Assembly (NCBI RefSeq): GCF_021213805.1 | Contig: NZ_JAJQJI010000002.1 | Span: 186,001 to 250,000, forward strand | DNA from: Mycobacterium sp. MYCO198283 | Lineage (GTDB): Bacteria > Actinomycetota > Actinomycetes > Mycobacteriales > Mycobacteriaceae | Direction: 5' to 3' | DNA length: 64,000 nucleotides | Shown here: in pieces, positions 9,310-17,745 of the stretch | Numbering within the stretch: the stretch's first letter is position 1 | Layout: every line of letters begins with the position of its first letter | Notes under the pieces: model-generated | Seen by the model: the letters and a program-made list of their open reading frames with translations, nothing else | Database searches by the model: none | What the model was told of the DNA's origin: nothing | Made by a program: the position numbers and the translations under genes

Positions 9310-9334
9310 GCGCCCAAACCGACGTATGGGCGCG
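9309..9334. terminator. Hairpin terminator after accA3
   Basis: CGCGCCCA and TGGGCGCG form a perfect 8-bp stem with a 10-nt loop, 17 bp after the accA3 stop. No T tract follows. Position and stem strength fit an intrinsic-type mycobacterial terminator for accA3. Confidence 0.55.
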
Positions 9335-9386
9335 AAAGTGCGAGAAGATCGCGCCATTTCGTCGATCTCGGCGCGGGAAGGTCACG

Positions 9387-9704
9387 GTGCAACCGGTCGA
9401 GATCAACGCCGGCGCCTGGTATCTGCGGGCGCTGCGCGACGACGACCGGATGGACGACCGGCCGTCGCTGGCGGGGCTCGGCGAGACCGACCCCGGATAC
9501 GTCGCGCGCCGCACCGCGCAGTGGTCGGCCGACACGCACTACAGCTGGGCGGTGTGCGAGCCGACGACCGGCGAACTGCTCGCCGAGGTGGTGCTGGACG
9601 CGGCCGACAGGACCGTCAGCGTGCGGGCCCGGCCCGGCTACGACGACGCCGCGCGCGCCGGCGCCCGGGCCGTCGAGCGGTTCGCTGCCGCGGCGCTGCC
9701 CTGA
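9387..9704 (+). CDS. Short GNAT-like protein (truncated acetyltransferase fold)
   Basis: 105 residues from a GTG. The opening WYLRALRDDDRMDDRPSLAGLG is built like RimJ/RimL-type GNAT N-termini, followed by WAVCEPTTGELLAEVVLD, the usual beta-hairpin, and an alpha-helical end. The acetyl-CoA pyrophosphate loop (Q/R-x-x-G-x-G/A) is not evident, so it may lack acetyltransferase activity or be a shortened homologue. It converges on the sigF operon, ending 4 bp from the nucleotidyltransferase stop. Family assignment is tentative. Confidence 0.6.
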   Translation: MQPVEINAGAWYLRALRDDDRMDDRPSLAGLGETDPGYVARRTAQWSADTHYSWAVCEPTTGELLAEVVLDAADRTVSVRARPGYDDAARAGARAVERFAAAALP

Positions 9705-9708
9705 CGCG

Positions 9709-10272
9709 TCACACCGGGTCGATGTTCTGGTCGATGTCGACGCCGGTCGCGAGGTCCTCGCAGTCGACGAGCAGCACGTCGTCCCGGCGGCTCAGGAACG
9801 GCCCGGCGCCCGCGTCGCCGCGGGCTTCGGACACGATCGCCGTCCAGTGTTCGCGGGCCACCACCACCGGATGCCCGGGCCGCTCGCCGTAGCGGGCGCG
9901 GGCGATCCCGGCGGGCGCGGCCCGGGCCGCGTCGAGCACCCGCGCCACCACGTCGGAGCCGACGTCGGGGGTGTCGACGGTGTGCAGGACGGCGTAGCCG
10001 GCGGCCGTGTCGGCGGCGGCGGCCAGACCCGCCCGCAGCGACGCGCTCAACCCCTCCTGCCACCGGGGTGCGGGCACCGCGCGGGCCGGTGGGGGCGGGT
10101 CCACGACGGCCGCGCCGAGCACCACCAGCACGTCCGAACAGCCGCCGCGTGCCAGGGCCTCGACCGCCCCGCGCAGCCACTCCCCCTGCGCCGCAAGCAC
10201 TTTGGGCATGCCGAAGCGGGTGCCGGCACCGGCGGCCAGCACTACGCCCACCGCGGCAGCCATGGCGGTCAT
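9709..10272 (-). CDS. MobA/MocA-like nucleotidyltransferase
   Basis: 187 residues with the NTP-transferase signature GVVLAAGAGTRFGMPK at the N-terminus, a central LHTVDTPDVGSD metal-site block and RPGHPVVVAREHW. This is the layout of molybdopterin cytidylyl/guanylyl transferases (MobA, MocA/CoxC type), which load CTP or GTP onto molybdopterin. Its start overlaps the sigF stop (ATGA), making it the third gene of an rsbW-sigF operon. The specific nucleotide and acceptor cannot be read from sequence. Confidence 0.8.
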   Translation of the reverse strand: MTAMAAAVGVVLAAGAGTRFGMPKVLAAQGEWLRGAVEALARGGCSDVLVVLGAAVVDPPPPARAVPAPRWQEGLSASLRAGLAAAADTAAGYAVLHTVDTPDVGSDVVARVLDAARAAPAGIARARYGERPGHPVVVAREHWTAIVSEARGDAGAGPFLSRRDDVLLVDCEDLATGVDIDQNIDPV

Positions 10273-11045
10273 TCCAGCTGGTCGCGCAGCCGGGCCAGCG
10301 TCCGCGACAGCAGCCGCGACACGTGCATCTGCGATATCCCGACGCGTTCGGCGATCTGGCTCTGCGTCATCGAGTCGAAGAACCGCAGCACCAGCACCGT
10401 GCGCTCGCGTTCGGGCAGCGCCTCGAGCAGCGGCCGCAGCGCTTCGCGGTTCTCGATCTGGTCGAGGTTGGCGTCGCGGCCACCGAGGGTCTGCAGGATG
10501 GACGGGGTGTCCTCGTCGTCGTCGCTGCCGCTGTCGATCGACAGCGTGTTGTAGCCACTGCCGGCGATCAGGCCCTCGACGACCTCTTCCCGGTCCAGCC
10601 CGAGTTCTTCGGCCAGCTCGGTGGCGGTCGGTGCGCGACCCAGCCGCTGCGACAGCTCCCCGGTGGCCGCCCCGAGCTGCAAATGCAGCTCCTTGAGCCG
10701 CCGGGGCACCTTGACCGACCAGCTGTTGTCACGGAAGTGCCGCCGGACCTCACCCATGATGGTCGGCACCGCGAACGACACGAAATCCGATCCGGCTTCG
10801 ACGTCGAACCGGTTGACGGCGTTGACCAGGCCCAGCCGGGCGACCTGCGCGATGTCGTCACGCGGTTCGCCGCGGCCGTCGAACCGCCGGGCGATGTGCT
10901 CGGCCAGCGGCATGCAGCGGGTGACGATGCGGTCACGCTGCCGGTTGTATTGCGGCGAACCCACTTCGCACGCCGCCAGCTCCTTGAAGAGCTCGGGGAC
11001 GTCGGCGTATTCGGAGTTCGATCGGGTGGACGAGCGGTCGCTCAC
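10269..11045 (-). CDS. sigF: Alternative RNA polymerase sigma factor SigF
   Basis: 258 residues, SigB/SigF family (group 3). Region 2 is visible as HIARRFDGRGEPRDDIAQVARLGLVNAVNRFD, with promoter-melting and -10 contact residues in SFAVPTIMGEVRRHFRDNSW. Region 4 carries the helix-turn-helix SQIAERVGISQMHVSRLLSRTLARL. It directs polymerase to stationary-phase, stress and envelope genes with GTTT...GGGTA promoters. It begins at GTG overlapping the rsbW stop (GTGA), as expected for an anti-sigma/sigma pair. Very high visible agreement with M. tuberculosis SigF. Confidence 0.97.
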   Translation of the reverse strand: MSDRSSTRSNSEYADVPELFKELAACEVGSPQYNRQRDRIVTRCMPLAEHIARRFDGRGEPRDDIAQVARLGLVNAVNRFDVEAGSDFVSFAVPTIMGEVRRHFRDNSWSVKVPRRLKELHLQLGAATGELSQRLGRAPTATELAEELGLDREEVVEGLIAGSGYNTLSIDSGSDDDEDTPSILQTLGGRDANLDQIENREALRPLLEALPERERTVLVLRFFDSMTQSQIAERVGISQMHVSRLLSRTLARLRDQLE

Positions 11046-11482
11046 GTGCTGGGGCCCACCCGACGCGCCGTCATCGTGATACCGAACAGTTGCCCTCCCA
11101 GCTGCACGCCGTCGTGCCCGTCGTGGAAGGTGTCCAGGCTGTCGGTGAGCGAGCTGATGACGTGCCAGCTGAAGCTGCCCGGGGTCAGCACGTCACCGTC
11201 GGCGCACGTGGTCGACGCGGACACCACCAGCTTGCCTTCGCGGGGTTCGGCCACCACCGACAGCACCGAGTCCGGCGTGGATGACCGGATCAGCCGCGTG
11301 CACGCCTCGTCGATGGCCAGCCGCAGGTCGGCGACGGCGTCGAGATCGAGATCCTGGAACGTCCCCACGGCGCTGATGAGGGTGCGCACGATCGCCAGGT
11401 TGTCGAGCTGCGCCGCTACGCGGAACTCGACGGCCTGTCCCAGGGGACGGGAATGGATCTGCGCAATCCCGTTTTCCGACAT
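11042..11482 (-). CDS. rsbW: Anti-sigma-F factor RsbW (UsfX)
   Basis: 146 residues, GHKL-fold (HATPase_c) anti-sigma factor that binds SigF and keeps it from core polymerase. The block DLDAVADLRLAIDEACTRLIRS and the C-terminal PGSFSWHVISSLTDS are close to UsfX of M. tuberculosis. I chose the ATG giving MSENGIAQ because it has a GGGAGG site 5 nt upstream; longer in-frame extension has no family similarity. Neither the ChaB gene I recall in the M. smegmatis operon nor a usfY gene is present immediately upstream; a UsfY-type gene lies 15 kb away. Confidence 0.94.
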   Translation of the reverse strand: MSENGIAQIHSRPLGQAVEFRVAAQLDNLAIVRTLISAVGTFQDLDLDAVADLRLAIDEACTRLIRSSTPDSVLSVVAEPREGKLVVSASTTCADGDVLTPGSFSWHVISSLTDSLDTFHDGHDGVQLGGQLFGITMTARRVGPST

Positions 11483-11562
11483 GTGACCTCCCAGCGGTCT
11501 CGGGCCGAGGCTATACCACGGCAATCGCCTGCTTTTCACCGCTTGGCCCGGCGGCAGGGTGC

Positions 11563-11588
11563 GTGTAAGCGGCGCGGCGCAGGGGTAT
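11563..11588 (+). promoter_or_regulatory. Weak SigF-like promoter toward topoisomerase IB
   Basis: GTGT (11563-11566), a 16-bp spacer and GGGTAT (11583-11588) match the SigF pattern with one -35 mismatch. It would place a start about 140 nt before the topoisomerase ATG. It could also be fortuitous. Confidence 0.3.
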
Positions 11589-11705
11589 GCCGCTCGCGTG
11601 ATTCGACCACCTGCCGCGCACGGACGGGCGATCCTGTTCCGGCCGTCGGAGACTGACGCCGTCGGCGCCCGTTGCCGTCCGATGCGATGACCATCGCACC
11701 ACGTC

Positions 11706-11731
11706 ATACCCACCGGTGTGGACGGCGTAAC
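11706..11731 (-). promoter_or_regulatory. Candidate SigF-type promoter for rsbW-sigF
   Basis: On the minus strand GTTA (11731-11728), a 16-bp spacer and GGGTAT (11711-11706) differ from the SigF consensus only at the last -35 base. A start near 11699 would give a leader of about 215 nt before rsbW. Autoregulation of usfX-sigF by SigF is established in M. tuberculosis, so a promoter here is expected. I see no credible small gene in the leader. Confidence 0.5.
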
Positions 11732-11733
11732 GC

Positions 11734-12753
11734 ATGAGACTGCGCAGGAGCAACGTGCGGGGGCCGGGCATCCGGCGCGTCAAGCGCGGTAAGGGGTTCT
11801 CCTACTACGGTCCGGACGGCGCGCCGGTGGACGACAAGACCAGGGCGCGCATCGAGGCGCTGGTCATCCCGCCCGCGTGGAAGAACGTGTGGATCTCGCC
11901 GCACCAGAACGGCCACATCCAGGCCGTCGGCACCGACGCCGCCGGCCGGCGGCAGTACTGGTACCACCAGCAATGGCAGCGTGAGCGGGCCGAGGAGAAG
12001 TTCGAGCGGGTGCTGCGCATGGCGAAGCTCCTGCCGGACTGGCGCGCCCAGGTGCTCAAGGACCTGGACGCCGACGGGCTCGGGCGCGACAAGGTGCTCG
12101 CGATCGCGCAGTACCTGGTGGATCACGGCTACTTCCGGTCCGGCGGCGAGGAATACGCCCAGGAGAACAACAGCTTCGGGCTCGCCACGCTGCGCAAAGA
12201 CCACGTCAGGGTGGGCCCGACCTGCGTCGAGTTCGACTATCCGGCGAAAAGCGGTGTGCAGCGGACGATTTCGTTGGCGGATCCGCTGATGGTCAAGGCG
12301 GTGGGCGAGCTGCGGCGCGCCGACACCGCATGCGACCGGCTGCTCTGCTACCGCACCGACGACGGCGGCTGGGCCGAGGTGCACGCCGACGAGATCAACG
12401 CCCGGTTCCACGAGATCCTCGGCCCCGAGTACAGCGTGAAGGACATGCGCACCTGGCACGGCACGGTGCTGGCCGCCACCGCGTTCGCCGTCGCGCCGCC
12501 ACCGACGTCGAAGACCGCCATCAAGCGGGCCAACGCCGCGGTGATGAAGGCGGTGTCCGGTGAGCTCGGCAACACCCCGGCCGTGGCCCGGTCGTCCTAC
12601 GTCGACCCGCGGGTGGTGCGGGGCTACGAGAACGGCCTGACCATCGCCCGGACGCTGCAGCGGGCCGATCAGATGCGCAACGAGGACAAGCGGCAGGACG
12701 CGCTGGAGCGGGCGACCGTCCGGCTCATCCGCCGCGTCGACAAGCTGAAGTGA
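11734..12753 (+). CDS. DNA topoisomerase IB (poxvirus-type)
   Basis: 339 residues of the short bacterial/poxvirus type IB topoisomerase, which relaxes supercoils through a 3'-phosphotyrosyl intermediate. GKGFSYYGPDGAPVDD and IPPAWKNVWISPHQNGHIQAVGTDAAGR mark the N-terminal clamp. FRSGGEEYAQENNSFGLATL and a later WHGTVLAA belong to the catalytic domain, with the likely nucleophile Tyr in SSYVDPRVV. Type IB enzymes are found in some rapid-growing mycobacteria and, as I recall, not in M. tuberculosis. It is divergent from rsbW-sigF and ends 3 bp from the convergent UDP-glucose dehydrogenase gene. Confidence 0.92.
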   Translation: MRLRRSNVRGPGIRRVKRGKGFSYYGPDGAPVDDKTRARIEALVIPPAWKNVWISPHQNGHIQAVGTDAAGRRQYWYHQQWQRERAEEKFERVLRMAKLLPDWRAQVLKDLDADGLGRDKVLAIAQYLVDHGYFRSGGEEYAQENNSFGLATLRKDHVRVGPTCVEFDYPAKSGVQRTISLADPLMVKAVGELRRADTACDRLLCYRTDDGGWAEVHADEINARFHEILGPEYSVKDMRTWHGTVLAATAFAVAPPPTSKTAIKRANAAVMKAVSGELGNTPAVARSSYVDPRVVRGYENGLTIARTLQRADQMRNEDKRQDALERATVRLIRRVDKLK

Positions 12754-12756
12754 TCG

Positions 12757-14058
12757 TCAATAGCCGGTGGGGCTGCCGTTGCCGAGGTAGCGCAGCCCGC
12801 TGTCGGTGAGGCGGGCGGCGCCGACGACGTTGCGGGTGTCGAGCACGACGGCGTCGGGGGCGTCGCGGCCGATCACCTCCCAGTCGAGCTCGGCGAACTC
12901 CGGCCATTCGGTGAGCACCACGACGGCGTCGGCCTCCTTCGCGGCGACGTAGGCGTCGGCGGCCAGCGACACCCCGGCGGCCGCGAGCGCCGCCCGGTCC
13001 ACCGAGTCCTGCCGCGGGTCATAGGCCGTCACCGATGCGCCGCAACCGCGCAGCCGGGTGCACACCGCCAGCGCCGGGGAATCCCGGACGTCGCTGGTGC
13101 CGGCCTTGAACGTCAAGCCCAGCACCCCGATCCGCACCTCGGTCAGCGGGCGGGTGAGCACGCGCCGCAATGTCGCGATGATCCGCCCGGCCTGCGCGGC
13201 GTTGGTCTCCCGGGCGGCCTCGACCTCGCGCAGCGCGACGCCGAACTCGCGGCCGGTGTTGACCAGCGCGGCGGTGTCCTTCGGCAGGCAGGAGCCGCCC
13301 CAGCCCGGTCCCGGCGCCAGGAACTTGTCCCCGATGCGCGGATCGGCGCCCATGCAGGCGGTGACGTCGCCGATGTCGGCCGCCACGCCGGCGCACAGCT
13401 GCGCCAGCGAGTTGACGAACGACAGCTTCACGGCCAGGAACGCGTTGCTGGCGTACTTGGCCACCTCGGCACTCTCGGGGCTCATGAAGAGCACGGTGTC
13501 GGTGTCACCGGCGTACAGCGCCGCCACGGTCCGCGCGGCCGTGTCGTCGTCGGCACCGATGACCACCCGATCCGGATGCTCGAAGTCGTAGATCGTGTGG
13601 CCTTCGCGCAGGAACTCCGGATTGCTCACGGTGTGGATGCGGCGCGCGGCGAGGAAGCCCGCCACCCGCCGCGAGGTGCCGACGGGCACCGTGGATTTCA
13701 TCGCGACCACCGCGCCGTCGTCGAGCACCTCGCCGAGCCGCCGCACCGCCGATTCGACGGCCGAGAGGTCGGCACTGCCGTCGGCGGTGGTGGGTGTGGG
13801 CACACACACGAACACCACGTCGCAACCGGTCAGCGCCTGGTAGTCGACCTCGAACCGCAGGGCGCCGGAGTCGAGGCCCGTCCGCAGCCGCTCGGGGAGC
13901 TGCGGCTCGTCGAGCACCGGCTCGCCGCGGCGCAGCGCCGCCACCTTGTCCGGGTTGGCGTCGACACACACGGTGTCGAATCCCTTGTGCGCGAGGCACA
14001 CCGCGCTGGTGAGCCCGACGTAACCGGCGCCGACCACTCCGAGCTTCACGCTGTCCAT
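12757..14058 (-). CDS. UDP-glucose 6-dehydrogenase
   Basis: 433 residues, UDP-glucose/GDP-mannose dehydrogenase family. GVVGAGYVGLTSAVCLAHKG is the NAD-binding fold at the N-terminus, FVCVPTPTTADGSADLS the sugar-nucleotide region, and GPGWGGSCLPKDT holds catalytic Cys257. The C-terminal LGLTFKAGTSDVRDSP block is typical. The enzyme oxidises UDP-glucose to UDP-glucuronate. The start ATG was chosen because the protein then begins just before the nucleotide-binding fold. It is the last gene of the minus-strand glycan operon, 16 bp after a GT9 gene, suggesting that the glycan contains a uronic acid. Confidence 0.93.
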   Translation of the reverse strand: MDSVKLGVVGAGYVGLTSAVCLAHKGFDTVCVDANPDKVAALRRGEPVLDEPQLPERLRTGLDSGALRFEVDYQALTGCDVVFVCVPTPTTADGSADLSAVESAVRRLGEVLDDGAVVAMKSTVPVGTSRRVAGFLAARRIHTVSNPEFLREGHTIYDFEHPDRVVIGADDDTAARTVAALYAGDTDTVLFMSPESAEVAKYASNAFLAVKLSFVNSLAQLCAGVAADIGDVTACMGADPRIGDKFLAPGPGWGGSCLPKDTAALVNTGREFGVALREVEAARETNAAQAGRIIATLRRVLTRPLTEVRIGVLGLTFKAGTSDVRDSPALAVCTRLRGCGASVTAYDPRQDSVDRAALAAAGVSLAADAYVAAKEADAVVVLTEWPEFAELDWEVIGRDAPDAVVLDTRNVVGAARLTDSGLRYLGNGSPTGY

Positions 14059-14074
14059 CCCCGTGGGTCCTTTC

Positions 14075-15019
14075 TCATGCGCAGGCCGCGACCTGTTGCC
14101 GGGCGGCGTCGACGACGTCTGCGACCGTGATCGCGAGCAACCCCGGATGCACTCGCGCGGCGTGTGGGTCGCCCGTCTCACCGGCCCACAGCACCCGGTG
14201 GGGTCCACCGCGGGGACCCCACAGCTGCGGCGGAGTGGGGCCGAACAGCAGCACCGACGGTGTGCCGGTGGCGGTGGCGATGTGGGCGACGCCGGTGTCG
14301 CCGCTGATCAGCAATTGCGCGTCGGCGATCAGCGCCACCAGGTCTGGAACGTCCAGGGCGCCGGCGAGCACGGCCGCCTCGGGGAGCCCGGCGCCGGCCG
14401 CGACCTGGTGTGCCAGCGGCGTTTCCGCGGCCGAGCCGGTGATCACCACGCGCTGCCCAGTCTCGGCGAGGGCGGCGGCGACGGCGGCGAACCGCTCGGG
14501 CGGCCAGCGCCGGGCCGGCGACGCCGCACCGGGATGGACGACGACCACTCCGCGGTGGCGCTGCGGCCGGTCGGGCCGGGCGATCCGCAGATCAAGTGCG
14601 TCGCAACGGATCCCGGCGGTGGCCAGGAGCGCGCACCACCGGTCGAGCTCGTGCAGGTCGGCCCGCCACGGCGGCCCCGTCAGCTCGGGATAGCGCGGAT
14701 GGGCATGCGTCACCACCGCTTTCGGTGACGTGGCGAGCAGGTCGGCGATGCTCTCGGGGCCGCGGCCGTGCAGGTTGACCGCGAGGTCCGGCGCAGGTCC
14801 GTCCCACCGCAGTGCGCCGAGCCCGGCCGTCGGCAGCACCTCGTCGACCGCCCCGCTGAGCAGCGCGAGGTCGGCGAGCGGCGCGGGGGTGGCGAGCACG
14901 ATCCGCGCCCCCCGATGGTGTGCCCGCAGGCCGCGCAACGCCGGGATGCCGGTCAGCAGGTCACCGAGCCCCAGCGCGCGCAGCACCAAGACCGTGTCGA
15001 CCGCCGCGCCGGCCGTCAC
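14075..15019 (-). CDS. GT9 (heptosyltransferase-family) glycosyltransferase
   Basis: 314 residues, GT-B fold of family GT9 (ADP-heptose:glycan heptosyltransferases such as WaaC/WaaF). LVLRALGLGDLLTGIPALRGLR at the start is the usual N-terminal motif. VVVHPGAASPARRWPPERFA, LISGDTGVAHIATATGTPSVLLFGPTPPQLWGP carries the nucleotide-sugar binding D-T-G-x-x-H motif. It begins at GTG overlapping the SDR stop (GTGA). With gmhA and hldE in the same operon, an activated heptose is the likely donor; the acceptor is unknown because mycobacteria have no LPS core. Confidence 0.88.
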   Translation of the reverse strand: MTAGAAVDTVLVLRALGLGDLLTGIPALRGLRAHHRGARIVLATPAPLADLALLSGAVDEVLPTAGLGALRWDGPAPDLAVNLHGRGPESIADLLATSPKAVVTHAHPRYPELTGPPWRADLHELDRWCALLATAGIRCDALDLRIARPDRPQRHRGVVVVHPGAASPARRWPPERFAAVAAALAETGQRVVITGSAAETPLAHQVAAGAGLPEAAVLAGALDVPDLVALIADAQLLISGDTGVAHIATATGTPSVLLFGPTPPQLWGPRGGPHRVLWAGETGDPHAARVHPGLLAITVADVVDAARQQVAACA

Positions 15020-15741
15020 GGCCACGACGACTCTTCCGACGAGCAGACCACCAGCTCCCGGATCTCCGAGCCGGCCGGCTGGCGCAACGCGAACACGACG
15101 GTCTCGGCGACGATCGCGGGATCGTTGAGCTTGGCGTCCGGTCCCGGCTTGTACTGCTCGGTGCGGCCGTCGAAGAACGCCGTCTGCATGCCGCCGGGGA
15201 TGAGCAGCGTGACGCCCACCTCGCCGGCCAGTTCGGTCGCCAGCGCACGGGTGAAGCCGACAACGCCGAACTTCGACGCGCAGTACGCGGTGGCGTCGCT
15301 GACGGCCTTGATGCCCAGCGTCGACGCGCAGGTGACGATGCGGCCGTTGGTGGCCTTCAGGTACGGCAGGGCGCTGCGGATCACCGCGGCGGTGCCGAGC
15401 AGGTTGACGTGCAGCACCCGCTCCCACTCCTTGGCGGGCACGTCCGCCAGCTTGCCGCAGCGATCGGTGCCGGCCGGCGTGAAGACGGCGTGCAGCTCCC
15501 CGCCCACCGATTCGGCGAGCTCGGTGACCGCCGACTCGACGGTCGCGCTGTCCGCGAGGTCCGCCCACGCGTAGGGCACCTCGCCGGATTTCCCGTCGCC
15601 GCGGGAGCCGGGCTTCGTGATGTCGATGACCAGCGGGTTGCCGCCGTGGCGGCGCACGGCGTCCACGGCCGCCGCCCCCAGACCGGACGCGCCGCCCGCG
15701 ATCAGCACGTTGCCCAGCGGGCGCAGTTCCGGTGTGCTCAT
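15016..15741 (-). CDS. Classical SDR oxidoreductase of the glycan operon
   Basis: 241 residues. LIAGGASGLGAAA is the cofactor-binding Gly motif, TCASTLG holds the catalytic Ser, and YCASK the Tyr-Lys pair of classical short-chain dehydrogenases. It is not an extended SDR, so it does not look like HldD, the heptose epimerase, although it occupies the place in the operon where an epimerase or sugar-modifying enzyme would be expected. It lies 34 bp after hldE and overlaps the next GT9 gene by 4 bp, arguing for a role in the same pathway. Substrate unknown. Confidence 0.85.
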   Translation of the reverse strand: MSTPELRPLGNVLIAGGASGLGAAAVDAVRRHGGNPLVIDITKPGSRGDGKSGEVPYAWADLADSATVESAVTELAESVGGELHAVFTPAGTDRCGKLADVPAKEWERVLHVNLLGTAAVIRSALPYLKATNGRIVTCASTLGIKAVSDATAYCASKFGVVGFTRALATELAGEVGVTLLIPGGMQTAFFDGRTEQYKPGPDAKLNDPAIVAETVVFALRQPAGSEIRELVVCSSEESSWP

Positions 15742-15775
15742 GGGTCCCTACCTCATTCTTCCGGTGCCGCGCCGA

Positions 15776-17161
15776 TCAACGGGCGGCGGCGATCAGCTGC
15801 GATGTCGAGTAGCCCGGCACGGTGGGCAGCACGACGACGTCGCCGCCGTGCCGCTGCACCACCTCCGCTTCGGGAAGGGTCACGCCCGAGTAGTCCCCGC
15901 CTTTGACCCAGATGTCGGGCCGCAGCGCCTCCAGCGCCGCGGCGGGCGACGACTCGGTGAAGATCGCGACCCCGTCGACGCAGCCGAGCGCACCCAGCAC
16001 CCGCGCCCGGTCGTCCTCGGACACCACCGGCCGCCCCTCGCCCTTGAGCGCCCGCACCGAGTCGTCGGAGTTGATCAGCACCACCAGCGCGTCGCCCAGG
16101 GCCCGGGCCCGGCGCAGCAGCCGGATGTGCCCGGTATGCAGCAGGTCGAAGCAGCCGCCGGCCGCCACCAGCGTGCCGCCCCGCTTGCGGACCCGCTCGG
16201 CGAGCTCGAGCACCGCGGGCATGCCGGTGACCGCGGTGTCGGGGCGCGGCACGCCGAAGCCCGGCAGGTCGGCGGGGCTCGACACGCCCGCCGCTCCCCC
16301 GCTCGCCACGAACCGCGACGCCGCGTCGACGGCGCGGGTGGCGGCCCGCAGCGGATCGTCGCCGTCGGCGAGCGCCAGCGCGGCGGCCACCGCGAAGCGG
16401 TCCCCCGCGCCGCAGGTGTCGGCGCGGCCGTCGGCGGCCACCTCCGGCGGCGGGATGTGGTTCACCGCGTCGGGGTCGGCGACCACCGCTCCCCGCGAGC
16501 CCAGGGTGACGCTGACCGCCCGCGCTCCCCACTGCCGGCGCAGCGCCTCGGCGCGGTGCCCGGGAGACGCGGTGTCCGGCGAGAACCGCTGCGCCTCGGC
16601 CGAGTTCGGGGTGACGAGCGTTGCGCCGGGGATGGGCGGCCCGCCGCGGGGATGCGGGTCCCACACCACCGGGATGTCGGCCGCCAACTCGATGAGCAGC
16701 GCGCGCAGCTCCTGGTGAGCGGCGACCCCGTGACCGTAGTCGGCGACGCAGATCGCAGCCGCCGCCCGCAGCGCGTCACGCGCCTGCGCGGGCAGCGGCT
16801 CGTCGGCGGCGTAGCCGTCCCCGTGGTCGACCCGCACCACCGATTGGCCGGCGGCGCGGATGCGCACCTTCGCCAGCGTCGTCCCGGTCAGCGGCAGGCC
16901 GATCACCCGGATCTGCGGGTGCTCGGCGGCGAACAGCCGGGCCAGCGCCCGTCCGCTCGGATCGTCACCGGTGGCGGTGACGAGCACGACATCGGGATGC
17001 GCGCGCGCCGCCAGCACCGCCGCGAGCCCGGCGCCGCCGGGACGGTGCCACACCCGCTCCGGCTCGACGACGGGCACCGGCGCTTCCGGCGACAGCCGCT
17101 GCGCCGAGCCGTCGATGTCGACGTCGAGCATGAGGTCGCCGACGACCACCAGCGCGCTCAT
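15776..17161 (-). CDS. hldE: Bifunctional heptose 7-phosphate kinase / heptose 1-phosphate nucleotidyltransferase HldE
   Basis: 461 residues with two domains in the HldE order. The PfkB-type kinase covers about residues 1-300, with GDLMLDVDIDG near the start and DTCGAGDRF at 248-256 (catalytic Asp254). The nucleotidyltransferase follows from about 325, with GGCFDLLHTGHIRLL (HxGH at 342-345) and KGGDY at 420-424. The enzyme phosphorylates heptose 7-phosphate at C1 and, after a phosphatase step, couples the 1-phosphate to a nucleotide, usually ADP. Start and upstream gmhA stop overlap as ATGA. It is the central evidence for nucleotide-heptose synthesis here. Confidence 0.93.
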   Translation of the reverse strand: MSALVVVGDLMLDVDIDGSAQRLSPEAPVPVVEPERVWHRPGGAGLAAVLAARAHPDVVLVTATGDDPSGRALARLFAAEHPQIRVIGLPLTGTTLAKVRIRAAGQSVVRVDHGDGYAADEPLPAQARDALRAAAAICVADYGHGVAAHQELRALLIELAADIPVVWDPHPRGGPPIPGATLVTPNSAEAQRFSPDTASPGHRAEALRRQWGARAVSVTLGSRGAVVADPDAVNHIPPPEVAADGRADTCGAGDRFAVAAALALADGDDPLRAATRAVDAASRFVASGGAAGVSSPADLPGFGVPRPDTAVTGMPAVLELAERVRKRGGTLVAAGGCFDLLHTGHIRLLRRARALGDALVVLINSDDSVRALKGEGRPVVSEDDRARVLGALGCVDGVAIFTESSPAAALEALRPDIWVKGGDYSGVTLPEAEVVQRHGGDVVVLPTVPGYSTSQLIAAAR

Positions 17162-17745
17162 CGCTGCGCCGCTTCCCGGCTGAGCCACACCTCGTCGAAC
17201 GAGATGCACAGCGAATGCAGGAGCACCAGGTGCAGCTCCTGCACGGTGGCGGTGGTGGGAGCGTCGATGCAGATCGCGTCGTCGCACAGCGCCGCCAGCG
17301 GGTTGGGCGCCGCGCCGGTGAGCGCCCAGGTGATCATCCCCGCCTCCTGCGCGGCCTTGGCCGCGGCGAGCACGTTGGCGCTGGTGCCGCTGGTGGACAT
17401 CGCCACCAGCACATCGCCCGGCCGGCCGTGGGCCCGCACGCCGCGCGCGAAGATCTCCTCGATGCCGTAGTCGTTGCCGATCGCGGTGGCGGCCGAGGTG
17501 TCGGCGTGCAACGCGATGGCGGACAACGGTTTCCGCTCGTCCTTGAACCGGCCGACGAGTTCGGCGGTGAGGTGCTGCGCCTCGGCGGCGCTCCCGCCGT
17601 TGCCGCACGCCAGCAGCCGGCCGTCCGAGGCGAACACGTCCGCGAGCCGGGCACCCCACTCGGTGACCCGGCCGATACTGGCGCGGGTCTGCGCGAGCGC
17701 GGCATCGAGTGCGGCGAAATGCTCCTCGACGAGTTGGGTGGTCAT
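17158..17745 (-). CDS. gmhA: Sedoheptulose 7-phosphate isomerase GmhA
   Basis: 195 residues, SIS-domain phosphoheptose isomerase. LACGNGGSAAEAQHLTAEL at about residues 45-63 is the active-site phosphate loop, and STSGTSANVLAAAKAA and the C-terminal QELHLVLLHSLC with the metal/catalytic His are typical. It converts sedoheptulose 7-phosphate to D-glycero-D-manno-heptose 7-phosphate, the first committed step. ATGA overlaps on both sides (with the GT9 upstream and hldE downstream) show tight translational coupling. Confidence 0.94.
   Translation of the reverse strand: MTTQLVEEHFAALDAALAQTRASIGRVTEWGARLADVFASDGRLLACGNGGSAAEAQHLTAELVGRFKDERKPLSAIALHADTSAATAIGNDYGIEEIFARGVRAHGRPGDVLVAMSTSGTSANVLAAAKAAQEAGMITWALTGAAPNPLAALCDDAICIDAPTTATVQELHLVLLHSLCISFDEVWLSREAAQR

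Noticed and set aside
9638-10180. Alternative minus frame in the nucleotidyltransferase region
   Set aside because: The accepted frame carries the NTP-transferase motif and overlaps the sigF stop; this one is Arg-Gly-rich shadow sequence.
11042-11713. Longer N-terminus for RsbW
   Set aside because: The extension has no resemblance to UsfX, crosses the likely promoter leader, and the internal ATG has a good ribosome site.
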